A program made the position numbers and the translations under genes. The notes beneath the pieces were generated by a model. That model was not told the DNA's origin. It saw only the letters and a program-made list of their open reading frames with translations, and did not search any database. Shown piece by piece: positions 45,650 through 54,331 of a DNA stretch of 56,667 nt. How positions within the stretch are numbered: position 1 is the first letter of the stretch; each line of letters starts with the position of its first letter. Origin of the DNA: an uncultured beta proteobacterium (GTDB lineage Bacteria; Pseudomonadota; Gammaproteobacteria; Burkholderiales; Rhodocyclaceae). Location: contig CAIXAY010000382.1 in assembly GCA_903917505.1 (NCBI GenBank), positions 1 to 56,667 of the forward strand. The letters run 5' to 3'.

Positions 45650-46228
45650 ATGGAACGTTGCCCCTGGTGCGAAGGCTTTGACCTTTACCGTGCCTACCAC
45701 GATTGCGAATGGGGCCTGCCGCTGCGCGACGATCGGGCCCTGTTCGAACTGCTGATCCTCGAGGGCGCGCAAGCCGGCCTGTCGTGGGCGGCGATTCTCA
45801 GGAAGCGGGAAAATTACCGGCGCGCCTTCGACGGCTTTGATCCGGCGCTGATCGCCAACTATGGGGATGCGAAAGTTGCGGCGCTGCTCGCCGATGCGGG
45901 GATAGTCCGCAACCGCGCCAAGGTCGCCGCGGCCATCCAGAACGCCCGGGCTTATCTGGCGCTCACCGCCGCGGGCGAATCATTCAGCGATTTTTTGTGG
46001 CGCTTCGTCGATGGCGCGCCTATCGAGAACCGCTGGACTTCAATGGCCGAGGTGCCGGTCCGGACGAGCGCGTCGGACGCGCTGAGCAAGGCCCTGGGCC
46101 GCGCCGGTTTCAAGTTCGTCGGTTCGACGATCTGCTATGCCTTCATGCAGTCGGCTGGCCTGGTTAACGACCATCTGCTGGGCTGTCCGCGGCACGCCGA
46201 AGTCGGGGCCGGCGAGGCGCGGCGCTAA
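45650..46228 (+). CDS. tag: DNA-3-methyladenine glycosylase I
   Basis: 192 residues. The Tag signature MERCPWCEGFDLYRAYHDCE is at the N-terminus with RALFELLILEGAQAGLSWA and, near the end, FKFVGSTICYAFMQSAGLVNDH followed by HLLGC, giving the zinc-snap Cys/His ligands (C4, H17, and the late His and Cys). It removes 3-methyladenine from alkylated DNA. It follows the HDOD gene and converges on the hybrid kinase gene with a 4-base overlap. Confidence 0.93.
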   Translation: MERCPWCEGFDLYRAYHDCEWGLPLRDDRALFELLILEGAQAGLSWAAILRKRENYRRAFDGFDPALIANYGDAKVAALLADAGIVRNRAKVAAAIQNARAYLALTAAGESFSDFLWRFVDGAPIENRWTSMAEVPVRTSASDALSKALGRAGFKFVGSTICYAFMQSAGLVNDHLLGCPRHAEVGAGEARR

Positions 46229-48852
46229 GGGGCGAAACTGACTGCGGCGTCGGCGTGGCCGGACCAGTGCGTCGTCACCTGCGCAATGCACAGCTGCAAG
46301 GCGTCGATATCGATCGGCTTGTACTGAATCAGGATGCCGCGTTGGGCCATGCTGCCGATGATTTTCGGATCCGTGTCGCCGGTCACGATGATCGCCGGCA
46401 AGCTCTCGCCAAAGGCCTTTCGCACAGCGGCGATGACGTCAAAGCCGGTTTCCTTGCCCTCCAGCCGGTAATCCGAAATGACGATATCAGGCGCCAAGCC
46501 GTCCAGACGCGCCAACAGCGCCTCACCCGAAACCGCGGCTACCACCTGATGTCCGGCATTTTCCAGCGAACAGAGCATGGCTTCGAGAACGCGCGCATTG
46601 TCTTCGACCAGGGCGATGCGGATAGCCTCGCCGTACGGCGCTTGCGCTTCCTCCGGCGCGGCGATGCGGGCCTGCCCTTGCGGCAGCTGCAAGGCGAACA
46701 TCGATCCCTTTCCGAGGCGCGAACAAACGCGCACCTTGACGCCCAGCAAGGCGCCTATCTTGGCGACGATGGCCAGCCCCAGGCCGCTGCCGTGATTGCG
46801 CGCATCGCTTTCCAGTTGCCTGAATTCCTCGAAGATCTCGGCCGTCTTGTCCGCGGGGATGCCGATGCCGGTATCCCAGATTTCGACCCACATTTCGCCT
46901 TCGCGCCGGCGGCAGCCGACCAGCACACCGCCGCGCTCGGTGTAGCGCACGGCGTTGCTGAGAAGGTTGCCCAGGGCGCGGGTGAGCAATAGCGCATCGC
47001 TCCGGGCGACAAAGTCCGATGCGCGATGGTGCAGCGCGATGCCCTTCAGCTGCGCTTCATTGGCGTATTGCGCGATGAGCTTTTCCAGCACCTCGGTGAT
47101 GGCAAAGTCGGTGATGTTCGGTTTGACGACGCCGGCGTCGAGCTTGCTCATGTCGAGCAGATCCGTCAGCAGCTCGCTCAGGCTGCTGACGCAGCTCTGG
47201 ATGCTGTTGGCGAGGTCGGCATGCTTGGCCCCGACCTTGTACTTGAGCACGCCGACATACAGGGCGAGGGCGCTGAGCGGCTGGCGCAGGTCGTGGCTGG
47301 CGGCGGCGAGAAAACGCGACTTGGCGTTGTTGGCCCGCTCGGCCTCGTCCTTGGCCGCCTGCAACGCCTGCTCGGCGCGCTTGTCCTCGGTAATGTCGGC
47401 GACGACGCCGACAATGCGCACGGGACGGCCCGCAGCGTCAAAGTAGAAGCGGCCAAGCAAGGCGATCCAGCGGATGCCGCCTTGCGGCTCGCGCACGCGC
47501 ACCTCGACCGACATGCGGGCGTTTTCCGTGCGCGCGTTGGCGTCGGTGACCTTCTGGCGATCTTCGGGGTGGATATGCTCCAGGGTGATGGCGAGCGACC
47601 ACCGCGATTGCAGTTCCGGGTAACCGAAGATCTGATCGTGACGCAGCGAGCGAAAAATGCGCCCGCTCGGAAGGTCGAGGTCCCAGGTACCCAGGTCGGC
47701 CGACTCGAGGGCCAGACGCAGCCGCGCCTCGCTCGCCAGCAGGGCGTCCTCGACGCGCTGGCGTTCGACGAAAGCGCTGCGCAATTTCTCGGCGCTGTCG
47801 ACGAGCGCGCTCTGCAGGGCGCGCACCTCCCTGATCTTCGTCGGCGCCGCAGGCGCCGTGAAATCGCCCTCGCCCAGTCTTCGGGCGGCATCGCACAAGG
47901 CCGCGATCGGACGCAACAAGAAGCGGTTGCTGCCGTACCAACCCAGAACGGCAATCATCGCCAGCAAGCCGAGCAGCAACATGAAATCGATGGCGAAGTC
48001 CCGTTCTATCCCTGCCGTGACCACGCTTTTCGGAATGCCGACATAAAGCAGTATCGGGCCGGCGACCGTGTTGGCAAAGGTCGAGACGGCGATGATCCGG
48101 CGCACGCCATCGAAGGACGAGACATATTCGCTGACGCCTTCACCGCCCGCGGCGAGCAAGTCCTTGAAGCCCGGGGTTCCGTTTATCGACTGGCCGACCG
48201 CGCCTTCCGGGTCGGGATGGCGGGCGATGATCTGGCCGGCGGAGTCCACGAGGGCCAGCCGCGATCCGTCCGGGAGTCTCGACTTGGTGAAGGCGTTTCG
48301 CATCCATGAAAGGCTGAGGGCCACGTAATACACGGCCTCGACGCGCCCCGACTCGTCGCGCAGCGCGCGCGCAAAAATGAGGGTCGGAATGTCCGTGACG
48401 CGGCCGACGAGGGGCCCGCTGATCACCGTCCTGGGAGACTGCAGCGCTTCCTGAAAGTACGCCCGGTCAGCGATGTTCAGGGGGCGGGGAAACGGCCACG
48501 CGTGGCAGATGACGTTCCCGTTGACCATGGCGAGACCGATGTTCCAGAATTCCGGGTACTCCCGCGCCTTTGCCGCCAGCTGCGCGGAACAATTCGGATT
48601 CTTGCCGAGATCGCGCATCGTCGGCGCCAGATTGCTCAGGGCCTGATCCGCCCGCGCGATGACGCGGCTCTGTTGGTCGACGATGCTTTCGGCCGTTTGC
48701 CGAACGCGGTTTCTGGCGTCCTCGATGCGCTCGTCGCGTTCCGCCGCCATGCGATGGTAAGTGACGCCCGAGACCAGCGCAAAGGCCAGCGCAATGATCA
48801 GCAGCAGCCGCGCGCGCAGGCTGTGCTGCCGATGGAGAGCAGGTAAATTCAT
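46225..48852 (-). CDS. Hybrid sensor histidine kinase (Cache-HAMP-PAS-HisKA-HATPase-REC)
   Basis: 875 residues. A membrane helix (about 13-33), a double-Cache-like periplasmic sensor (about 40-280, with FPRPLNIADRAYFQEALQ), a second helix (about 290-310), HAMP, a PAS_3 domain (about 375-490), HisKA with AASHDLRQPLSALALY, an ATPase with NLLSNAVRY, DTGIGIP and GSGLGLAIV, and a C-terminal receiver with VISDYRLEG and YKPI. Cache domains often bind amino acids or organic acids. The receiver is an internal relay or output; no partner regulator is adjacent. Confidence 0.88.
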   Translation of the reverse strand: MNLPALHRQHSLRARLLLIIALAFALVSGVTYHRMAAERDERIEDARNRVRQTAESIVDQQSRVIARADQALSNLAPTMRDLGKNPNCSAQLAAKAREYPEFWNIGLAMVNGNVICHAWPFPRPLNIADRAYFQEALQSPRTVISGPLVGRVTDIPTLIFARALRDESGRVEAVYYVALSLSWMRNAFTKSRLPDGSRLALVDSAGQIIARHPDPEGAVGQSINGTPGFKDLLAAGGEGVSEYVSSFDGVRRIIAVSTFANTVAGPILLYVGIPKSVVTAGIERDFAIDFMLLLGLLAMIAVLGWYGSNRFLLRPIAALCDAARRLGEGDFTAPAAPTKIREVRALQSALVDSAEKLRSAFVERQRVEDALLASEARLRLALESADLGTWDLDLPSGRIFRSLRHDQIFGYPELQSRWSLAITLEHIHPEDRQKVTDANARTENARMSVEVRVREPQGGIRWIALLGRFYFDAAGRPVRIVGVVADITEDKRAEQALQAAKDEAERANNAKSRFLAAASHDLRQPLSALALYVGVLKYKVGAKHADLANSIQSCVSSLSELLTDLLDMSKLDAGVVKPNITDFAITEVLEKLIAQYANEAQLKGIALHHRASDFVARSDALLLTRALGNLLSNAVRYTERGGVLVGCRRREGEMWVEIWDTGIGIPADKTAEIFEEFRQLESDARNHGSGLGLAIVAKIGALLGVKVRVCSRLGKGSMFALQLPQGQARIAAPEEAQAPYGEAIRIALVEDNARVLEAMLCSLENAGHQVVAAVSGEALLARLDGLAPDIVISDYRLEGKETGFDVIAAVRKAFGESLPAIIVTGDTDPKIIGSMAQRGILIQYKPIDIDALQLCIAQVTTHWSGHADAAVSFAP

Positions 48853-49152
48853 CGACCCCTTCCCCCTTCGTTACAAGGCTTGTCCCAATACCTTATCTTA
48901 CGAACTCCCTGGCTTCGCGTGCAAGCTTAACGTCATATGCCAATAGCCTATAAAGAGTCTAGCACGGCAATGGCGAATCGATGTCAATTTTCGATCGTGC
49001 GGGCCGGCGCGCCCAAGGGCGCGGGCTTTCGCCCGCGACGGCCATGCTAGACTGGGAACCGGAGTCCGTGATCCGCAGTCAACCGGGAACACCGGGCCCG
49101 GATTCTTCGCCTGTTTTCCCGATAGCCGTCGCCCCTTACGGTTCTTGTGCCC
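48853..49152. other. Divergent intergenic region with a GC hairpin
   Basis: 300 bases between the hybrid kinase and the DUF1289 gene. It holds the kinase promoter at the left and a compact hairpin CGCGGGC-TTTC-GCCCGCG at 49020-49037. No gene is visible. The hairpin lies upstream of both genes, so it is not an obvious terminator. Confidence 0.4.
48895..48924 (-). promoter_or_regulatory. Candidate promoter of the hybrid kinase gene
   Basis: On the minus strand TTGCAC (48919-48924), 18 bases, TAAGAT (48895-48900), about 40 bases ahead of the ATG, with a strong purine-rich ribosome site (GGGGGAAGGGG) between. Confidence 0.4.
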
Positions 49153-49332
49153 ATGAATACGCCGACAATCGAATCTGAAGAATTTTACGTTTGCGCCGGT
49201 ATCTGCCGGATAGACCCCGAAACGTCCACCTGCATCGGTTGCGGCCGCCCGGTCGTCGAGCCGACGGTGCAAGCGCCCGATGCAGGGATCATTGAGATGC
49301 CGGGCGCCAATTCCCCGGACAAGGCGTCCTGA
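49153..49332 (+). CDS. DUF1289 small cysteine-rich protein
   Basis: 59 residues from the ATG at 49153; a GTG two codons earlier is the alternative. The DUF1289 signature is clear: CAGICRIDPETSTCIGCGR, four cysteines that probably bind zinc or an iron-sulfur cluster. The role of the family is unknown. The acidic C-terminal half (about 35-59) is not conserved as far as I can tell. Confidence 0.82.
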   Translation: MNTPTIESEEFYVCAGICRIDPETSTCIGCGRPVVEPTVQAPDAGIIEMPGANSPDKAS

Positions 49333-49436
49333 CCCGGCGCGCGAGCCGCGGCGGCCGCCGGAAAGCTCGGTTGCGCCAACGGCCGCCGCCGCCCATACTT
49401 TCTCCAGGGCATTAAAGACCCACAGAGGAGAACGAC

Positions 49437-49904
49437 ATGGACATGACCATCGCTTCGGCTGCCTTCGCGCACAACGCGGCCATCCCCAAGCTATACACCT
49501 GCCAGGGCAAGGACATTTCGCCGCCGCTGGCCTGGCGCAACGTACCGGCCGCGGCGAAGAGCCTGGTGCTGATCGTGGACGATCCCGATGCGCCGGACCC
49601 GGCCGCGCCGCGCATGACCTGGGTGCATTGGCTGCTCTACAACCTGCCGGCCGGCAGCGGCGGTTTGTCCGAAGCGGTGCAACTGCTGCCCGCCGGCACC
49701 CTCGACGGCTTGAACGACTGGAAACGCACGGGCTACGGCGGCCCTTGTCCGCCGATCGGCCGGCACCGCTACTTCCACAAGCTTTACGCGCTCGACGTGG
49801 TGCTGCCCGACCTGAAGAAGCCGGACAAGAAAGCGCTCGAACAGGCGATGCGGGGACACGTCATCGCCGAAGCGCAACTTGTCGGCACCTATCAAAAAGC
49901 CTGA
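49437..49904 (+). CDS. YbhB/YbcL-family (PEBP/RKIP-like) protein
   Basis: 155 residues with ribosome site AGAGGAGA. PEBP fold motifs: TCQGKDISPPLAWRNVP, LVLIVDDPDAPDP, MTWVHWLLYNLP and GPCPPIGRHRYFHKLYALD. The bacterial YbhB group is cytoplasmic with no firm function, resembling phosphatidylethanolamine-binding and Raf kinase inhibitor proteins. It may be co-transcribed with the aldo/keto reductase that starts 19 bases later. Confidence 0.9.
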   Translation: MDMTIASAAFAHNAAIPKLYTCQGKDISPPLAWRNVPAAAKSLVLIVDDPDAPDPAAPRMTWVHWLLYNLPAGSGGLSEAVQLLPAGTLDGLNDWKRTGYGGPCPPIGRHRYFHKLYALDVVLPDLKKPDKKALEQAMRGHVIAEAQLVGTYQKA

Positions 49905-49923
49905 GCCGCGCACGGTGAGCGCC

Positions 49924-50757
49924 ATGAAATTTGTCAACATCACTGCCGACGAAAAAGTGCCGGCCCTCGGCATGGGCACCTGGCGCATGGGCGAGCGCCG
50001 CGCGCTGCATGACGAAGAAATCAGGAGCCTGCAGCGCGGCATCGAGCTCGGCATGACGCTGATCGATACCGCCGAGATGTACGGCGAAGGCGCCACCGAG
50101 ACGCTGGTCGGCGAAGCGCTCGCCGGACGCCGCGACAAGGTCTTCCTGGTCAGCAAGGTCTATCCGCACAACGCCAGTGCGCGCGGCACGCTGCAGGCCT
50201 GCGAGCGCAGCCTGGCGCGCTTGCGCACCGATCATATCGACCTGTATCTCCTGCACTGGCGCGGCAATGTGCCCCTGGCCGAAACGGTGCGGGCTTTCGA
50301 ACGCCTGCAGCGCGATGGAAAGATTCGTCATTGGGGCGTCAGCAACCTCGATCGCGCCGACATGGACGAACTCTGCGCGGCGCCCGGCGGCGATCGCGTC
50401 GCGGCCAATCAGGTGCTCTACAACCTGACGCGCCGCGGCATCGAATGGGACCTCTTGCCGTGGTGTGCCGAGCGGCATATCGCGGTGATGGCCTATTCGC
50501 CGGTCGAGCAGGCGGCCTTGCTGCGCGAGCCGCGGCTGCGCGCGCTGGCGACCAGGCTCGGGCACTCGCCGGCGCAACTCGCGCTGGCCTGGGTCCTGTC
50601 GCGCGACCAGGTGATCGCCATTCCGAAAGCCGGGCAACTCGCCCACGTCGATGAAGACTTCGTTGCCGCGGCATGCACGCTCGATGCCGCGGTGCTCGCC
50701 GAACTCGACGAACTCTTCCCGCCGCCGCGGCGGGCGCGGCCGCTGGAAATGCTTTGA
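49924..50757 (+). CDS. Aldo/keto reductase
   Basis: 277 residues from the ATG at 49924. A TIM-barrel with the AKR tetrad: D and Y in LIDTAEMYGEGATE, K in VFLVSKVYPHN and H in LYLLHWRG. NADPH-site residues near the C-terminus read AIPKAGQLAHVDED. It reduces aldehydes or ketones with NADPH; the substrate cannot be assigned. It resembles the YeaE/2,5-diketogluconate reductase groups. Confidence 0.88.
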   Translation: MKFVNITADEKVPALGMGTWRMGERRALHDEEIRSLQRGIELGMTLIDTAEMYGEGATETLVGEALAGRRDKVFLVSKVYPHNASARGTLQACERSLARLRTDHIDLYLLHWRGNVPLAETVRAFERLQRDGKIRHWGVSNLDRADMDELCAAPGGDRVAANQVLYNLTRRGIEWDLLPWCAERHIAVMAYSPVEQAALLREPRLRALATRLGHSPAQLALAWVLSRDQVIAIPKAGQLAHVDEDFVAAACTLDAAVLAELDELFPPPRRARPLEML

Positions 50758-50780
50758 TCGCAAGGGTCGCATGCTAAAAT
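50753..50780 (+). promoter_or_regulatory. Candidate promoter for thiS-thiG
   Basis: TTTGAT (50753-50758), 16 bases, extended -10 TGC-TAAAAT (TAAAAT at 50775-50780). Transcription would begin near 50787, just ahead of the thiS ATG at 50790, leaving essentially no leader and no room for a TPP riboswitch. Confidence 0.45.
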
Positions 50781-50789
50781 CCCCTGCTG

Positions 50790-50990
50790 ATGGAACTCCT
50801 GATCAATGGCGAGCCCCGCCAATTCTCCAGCGCCCTGACTGTCGCTGAACTCGTCGACCTGCTCGGTTATGCCGGCAAGCGCATCGCCGTCGAGCGCAAC
50901 GGCGAGATCGTTCCGCGCGGCCGCCACGCCGAAGCCCGGCTCGCCACCGGCGATCGCCTTGAAATCGTCGTCGCCGTCGGCGGCGGCTGA
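50790..50990 (+). CDS. thiS: Thiamine sulfur-carrier protein ThiS
   Basis: 66 residues, ubiquitin-like, ending in the required Gly-Gly (VVAVGGG). It provides the thiocarboxylate sulfur for the thiazole ring of thiamine. No good Shine-Dalgarno precedes the ATG, consistent with a near-leaderless transcript. thiG follows after 37 bases. ThiF, ThiO/ThiH and ThiC are not in the window. Confidence 0.92.
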   Translation: MELLINGEPRQFSSALTVAELVDLLGYAGKRIAVERNGEIVPRGRHAEARLATGDRLEIVVAVGGG

Positions 50991-51027
50991 TTTCGCCCGC
51001 AATTCAAACGTAGCAAAGGAAAGCCCA

Positions 51028-51822
51028 GTGAATGATCGCGCACATGGTTTGACGATAGCCGGCAAGACTTACCGTTCGCGCCTGCTCGTCGGCACCGGCA
51101 AGTACAAGGATTTCGCGCAGACGCGCGCGGCGATCGACGCTTCGGGCGCAGAAATCGTGACCGTGGCGATCCGCCGCGTGAACATCGGCCAGAACCCCGG
51201 CGAGCCGAATCTGCTCGACGCGCTGCCGCCGGCGCAATTCACCATCCTGCCCAACACCGCCGGCTGTTTCACTGCCGACGACGCGGTGCGCACGCTGCGC
51301 CTCGGGCGCGAGCTGCTCGACGGGCACGCGCTGTGCAAGCTCGAAGTGCTCGGCGACCCGAACAACCTGTTCCCGAATATGCCCGAGACGCTCAAGGCCG
51401 CGTCCATCCTGGTCAAGGACGGATTCGAGGTGATGGTCTACTGCGCCGACGACCCGATCCAGGCGGCGATGCTCGAGGACATCGGCTGCGTCGCGGTGAT
51501 GCCGCTGGCTTCGCTGATCGGCTCCGGCATGGGCATCGTCAATCCGTGGAACCTGCGCCTGATCATCGACAAGCTCAAGGTGCCGGTGCTCGTCGACGCC
51601 GGCGTCGGCACGGCCTCCGACGCGGCGATCGCCATGGAGCTCGGCTGCGACGGCGTGCTGATGAACACGGCCATCGCCCACGCCAGGGATCCGGTGCTGA
51701 TGGGCAGCGCCATGAAGAAAGCGGTCGAGGCCGGGCGCGAAGCCTTCCTCGCCGGGCGCATGGCGCGCAAGTATTACTCGGCCGATCCCTCGTCGCCGAC
51801 GGGTGGCTTGATAGGCTCCTAG
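51028..51822 (+). CDS. thiG: Thiazole synthase ThiG
   Basis: 264 residues from a GTG with AAAGGA ahead. ThiG signatures: [77 protein letters not shown] and [15 protein letters not shown]. It condenses deoxyxylulose phosphate, dehydroglycine and ThiS-borne sulfur into the thiazole. Its stop codon abuts the trmB start. Confidence 0.96.
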   Translation: MNDRAHGLTIAGKTYRSRLLVGTGKYKDFAQTRAAIDASGAEIVTVAIRRVNIGQNPGEPNLLDALPPAQFTILPNTAGCFTADDAVRTLRLGRELLDGHALCKLEVLGDPNNLFPNMPETLKAASILVKDGFEVMVYCADDPIQAAMLEDIGCVAVMPLASLIGSGMGIVNPWNLRLIIDKLKVPVLVDAGVGTASDAAIAMELGCDGVLMNTAIAHARDPVLMGSAMKKAVEAGREAFLAGRMARKYYSADPSSPTGGLIGS

Positions 51823-52572
51823 ATGAACGTGCCGGACGAGCCAGCGCTGCAGGATCCGGCGGCGCAAGCACCGGAAGCGCCGGCAAAGGCGCGGCCCATT
51901 CGCAGCTTCGTGCTGCGCCAGGGCCGCGTCAGCAATGCCCAGCTGCGCTACTACGAGGGGATGATGGCGCACATCGGCGTTCCCTACGTGCCTGCGCCGC
52001 ATGATCTGGCGACGGTGTTCGGCCGCAGCGCGGATACTGCGCCAAAAATTCTTGAAATCGGTTTCGGCATGGGCGAGACCTCGGCGCAAATCGCCGCGGC
52101 CAACCCGGACCAGGACTACCTCGGCATCGAGGTGCACACGCCGGGCGTCGGCAGCCTGTGCAAGCTGGTCGCCGAGCAGGGACTGGCCAACGTGCGCATC
52201 GTCCAGCACGACGCGGTCGAGGTCTTGCGCGACATGATCCAGCCCGGCGCGCTGTCCGGCGCGCACATCTTCTTTCCCGATCCCTGGCCGAAGAAGCGGC
52301 ATCACAAGCGGCGCCTGATCCAGCCGCCGCTCGTCGCGCTGCTCGCCAGCCGGCTCAAGGCCGGCGGCTACATCCACTGCGCGACCGACTGGGAAGAATA
52401 CGCGCAGCAGATGCTGGCCGTGCTTTCGGCCGAGCCGCTGCTGGAAAACACGGCGCCCGATTTTTCGCCACGGCCCGACTATCGGCCGCTCACCAAGTTC
52501 GAGCAGCGTGGGCTGCGGCTGGGGCACGGGGTGTGGGACGTGATCTTTCGCCGGCGCGAAGGACCGGCTTAA
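51823..52572 (+). CDS. trmB: tRNA (guanine-46-N7)-methyltransferase
   Basis: 249 residues; the ATG directly follows the thiG stop. The SAM site [19 protein letters not shown], the catalytic-region [17 protein letters not shown] and the C-terminal [16 protein letters not shown] are typical of TrmB. It makes m7G46 in tRNA. An Ala/Pro-rich extension occupies residues 1-25. Convergent with the TonB-like gene, 5 bases apart. Confidence 0.95.
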   Translation: MNVPDEPALQDPAAQAPEAPAKARPIRSFVLRQGRVSNAQLRYYEGMMAHIGVPYVPAPHDLATVFGRSADTAPKILEIGFGMGETSAQIAAANPDQDYLGIEVHTPGVGSLCKLVAEQGLANVRIVQHDAVEVLRDMIQPGALSGAHIFFPDPWPKKRHHKRRLIQPPLVALLASRLKAGGYIHCATDWEEYAQQMLAVLSAEPLLENTAPDFSPRPDYRPLTKFEQRGLRLGHGVWDVIFRRREGPA

Positions 52573-52577
52573 GCGCG

Positions 52578-53111
52578 CTACTCCAAACGGAAGTAAGCCG
52601 GGACGATCAACTCCCTGGCTGTCGCGCCGGTCTGTTTGCCCATCGCGTAAGCCGCCTTGATGGCGGCGTTGTCGAGGATCGTGTGGCCGCTGCTGGTGGC
52701 GATGCCGACGTCGATGATTTCACCGTCGGGCGAGAGCTTGAGCAGCAGCCAGACGTCGCCTTCGATGCCGCGGGCGACGGCCTCGGGCGGGTAGAACAGA
52801 AGTTTCGACAGCTTGCGCTGCATCTTTTGCGCCTCGCGCCTGGCCGCGGCTCTCGGCGTCGCCTGCGTCGGCGCGGGCGTGATGCGCGCCGGCGCGACGA
52901 CTTGCGGCGCTTCTTCGGCGTCGATGGTATTCTTGAGCAAGGGATCGGCGGCTGCGGCTTCGGGCCCGGGCGGCAGGCGCAGGGTCGCCAGGAGCGTCGG
53001 TGGCGGCGGTGCAAGCGCAAGCCGGTTCACGAAGTCGGGAAGGAGGATGCCGATATGCAGTGCGATGGACAGCGCAAGGGCGGGAATCAGGCGGAGCGTC
53101 ATTAGTGCCAT
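52578..53111 (-). CDS. TonB-family energy transducer (short)
   Basis: 177 residues from the ATG at 53111; an ATG at 53102 is the alternative. An N-terminal membrane anchor (LIPALALSIALHIGILL), a short proline/alanine spacer (LAPPPPTLLATLRLPPGPE), a basic stretch (RAAARREAQKMQRKL), and a C-terminal TonB domain (FYPPEAVARGIEGDVWLLLK, DNAAIKAAYAM) are visible. Short TonB proteins of this sort pass energy to outer-membrane receptors or serve other trans-envelope links. ExbB and ExbD are not adjacent. Confidence 0.83.
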   Translation of the reverse strand: MALMTLRLIPALALSIALHIGILLPDFVNRLALAPPPPTLLATLRLPPGPEAAAADPLLKNTIDAEEAPQVVAPARITPAPTQATPRAAARREAQKMQRKLSKLLFYPPEAVARGIEGDVWLLLKLSPDGEIIDVGIATSSGHTILDNAAIKAAYAMGKQTGATARELIVPAYFRLE

Positions 53112-53169
53112 ATTGTGCAACAAATTCCGGCGCAATATTCGCCGCGACGGTGATGGAGGAAGTCTTTCG

Positions 53170-54309
53170 ATGCGCCTGATGTTCAGAAGTGTGAGCGTGC
53201 TGCTTGTCGTTTGCGGTTTGCTGCTCGGCTTGGCGCATGCCGCCTCGCCGGATCCCGTCGCCTTCGGCCTGACGATAGAGCGCGGCGACGTCGGCAAGGC
53301 CAGGGCCTGGCTCGACGCGGGAATGGATCCCGAATTCCAGGCGCCGACGATCGGATCGGGGCTGATGATCGCCGCCTGGAACGGCAACATCGAGATGATG
53401 GCGCTTTTCGTCGAGCGCGGCGCCGACCCGAAGCGCGCCAATCGCAACGGCGAGCAGCCGCTGCAACTCGCCGCGTGGAACGGCCATCTCGAAGCGGTCA
53501 AATGGCTGCTCGAGCACGGCGCCACGGTGAACCGCGAAGGCAACCACTGGGGCGCGCTGCATTACGCGGTATTCAACGATCACCAGGACATCGTCAAGTA
53601 TCTGCTCGAGCGCGGCGCCGAGGTCAACGCGCACTCGCCCAACGGCTCGACACCCTTGATGCTCGCCGCGCGCGAAGGCCGTGAAGAACTGGCCAAGGTC
53701 CTGATCGATTCGGGCGCCGATGTGAAAGCGAAGAACGACTGGGGCGACAGCGCGCTGACGCTGGCCATGCGCTACGACCACTATCGCGTCGGCAAAATGA
53801 TCTCCACGGCCGAGGAGTTCGCGGTTGCCGTCAAGGCGCCCAAGGAAACCTTCGGCGAGCCGACGCGCTCGGCCTCGGCGCCGAGCGAAATCGAGGAGCT
53901 GCTGCGCAAGATTCGCGAAGCCGAAGCCGAGGGACGGCCGACCGAGGAATTGCGCAAGCAGCTCGCCGAAGCCATCAATGTCTTCCGGCGCAATGCGATA
54001 GCCCAGCGCGATGCGCGCCGGCCGATGCCCCTGCCCTATCAGCCCAAGTCCATCGTCATCACCGCCAAGCGCGGCAAGCCGGGGGTCGAGCGGGCGCAAG
54101 TGGTGGTCAATGGACAGCCGGTCGCTGCGCCCGCCGCGAAGGCCTCCGGCAAGACGCCTGCGATCACCATCACGCCAACGCAGCGCGCGACGCAGGCGCA
54201 GATCGCCGACCTCATGCGCCAGATCCGCCTGACCGAGGCGCAGGGCCGGCCGGCGGACGACATGCGGCAGCAGCTCTCGGTGCTCGTCGATTCGCTGAAC
54301 TCGCCTTAG
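53170..54309 (+). CDS. Exported ankyrin-repeat protein
   Basis: 379 residues with ribosome site GGAGGAAG. A signal peptide (1-25, VSVLLVVCGLLLGLAHAA) precedes about five ankyrin repeats (30-210), e.g. EQPLQLAAWNGHLEAVKWLL and STPLMLAAREGREELAKVLI. The C-terminal part has two similar charged helical segments, SEIEELLRKIREAEAEGRP and AQIADLMRQIRLTEAQGRP, separated by a Pro/Lys linker. It should act in the periplasm or at the envelope by protein binding. No function is known. Confidence 0.85.
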   Translation: MRLMFRSVSVLLVVCGLLLGLAHAASPDPVAFGLTIERGDVGKARAWLDAGMDPEFQAPTIGSGLMIAAWNGNIEMMALFVERGADPKRANRNGEQPLQLAAWNGHLEAVKWLLEHGATVNREGNHWGALHYAVFNDHQDIVKYLLERGAEVNAHSPNGSTPLMLAAREGREELAKVLIDSGADVKAKNDWGDSALTLAMRYDHYRVGKMISTAEEFAVAVKAPKETFGEPTRSASAPSEIEELLRKIREAEAEGRPTEELRKQLAEAINVFRRNAIAQRDARRPMPLPYQPKSIVITAKRGKPGVERAQVVVNGQPVAAPAAKASGKTPAITITPTQRATQAQIADLMRQIRLTEAQGRPADDMRQQLSVLVDSLNSP

Positions 54310-54331
54310 CCGGCGACGCGTTCCCTACGGC

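Noticed and set aside
50758..50789. TPP riboswitch ahead of thiS
   Set aside because: Only 32 bases separate the aldo/keto reductase stop from thiS, too short for the aptamer, and no CUGAGA-type core is present.
51004..52527. 507-codon minus-strand frame across thiG and trmB
   Set aside because: Both plus-strand genes are unmistakable; the long frame reflects codon bias only.
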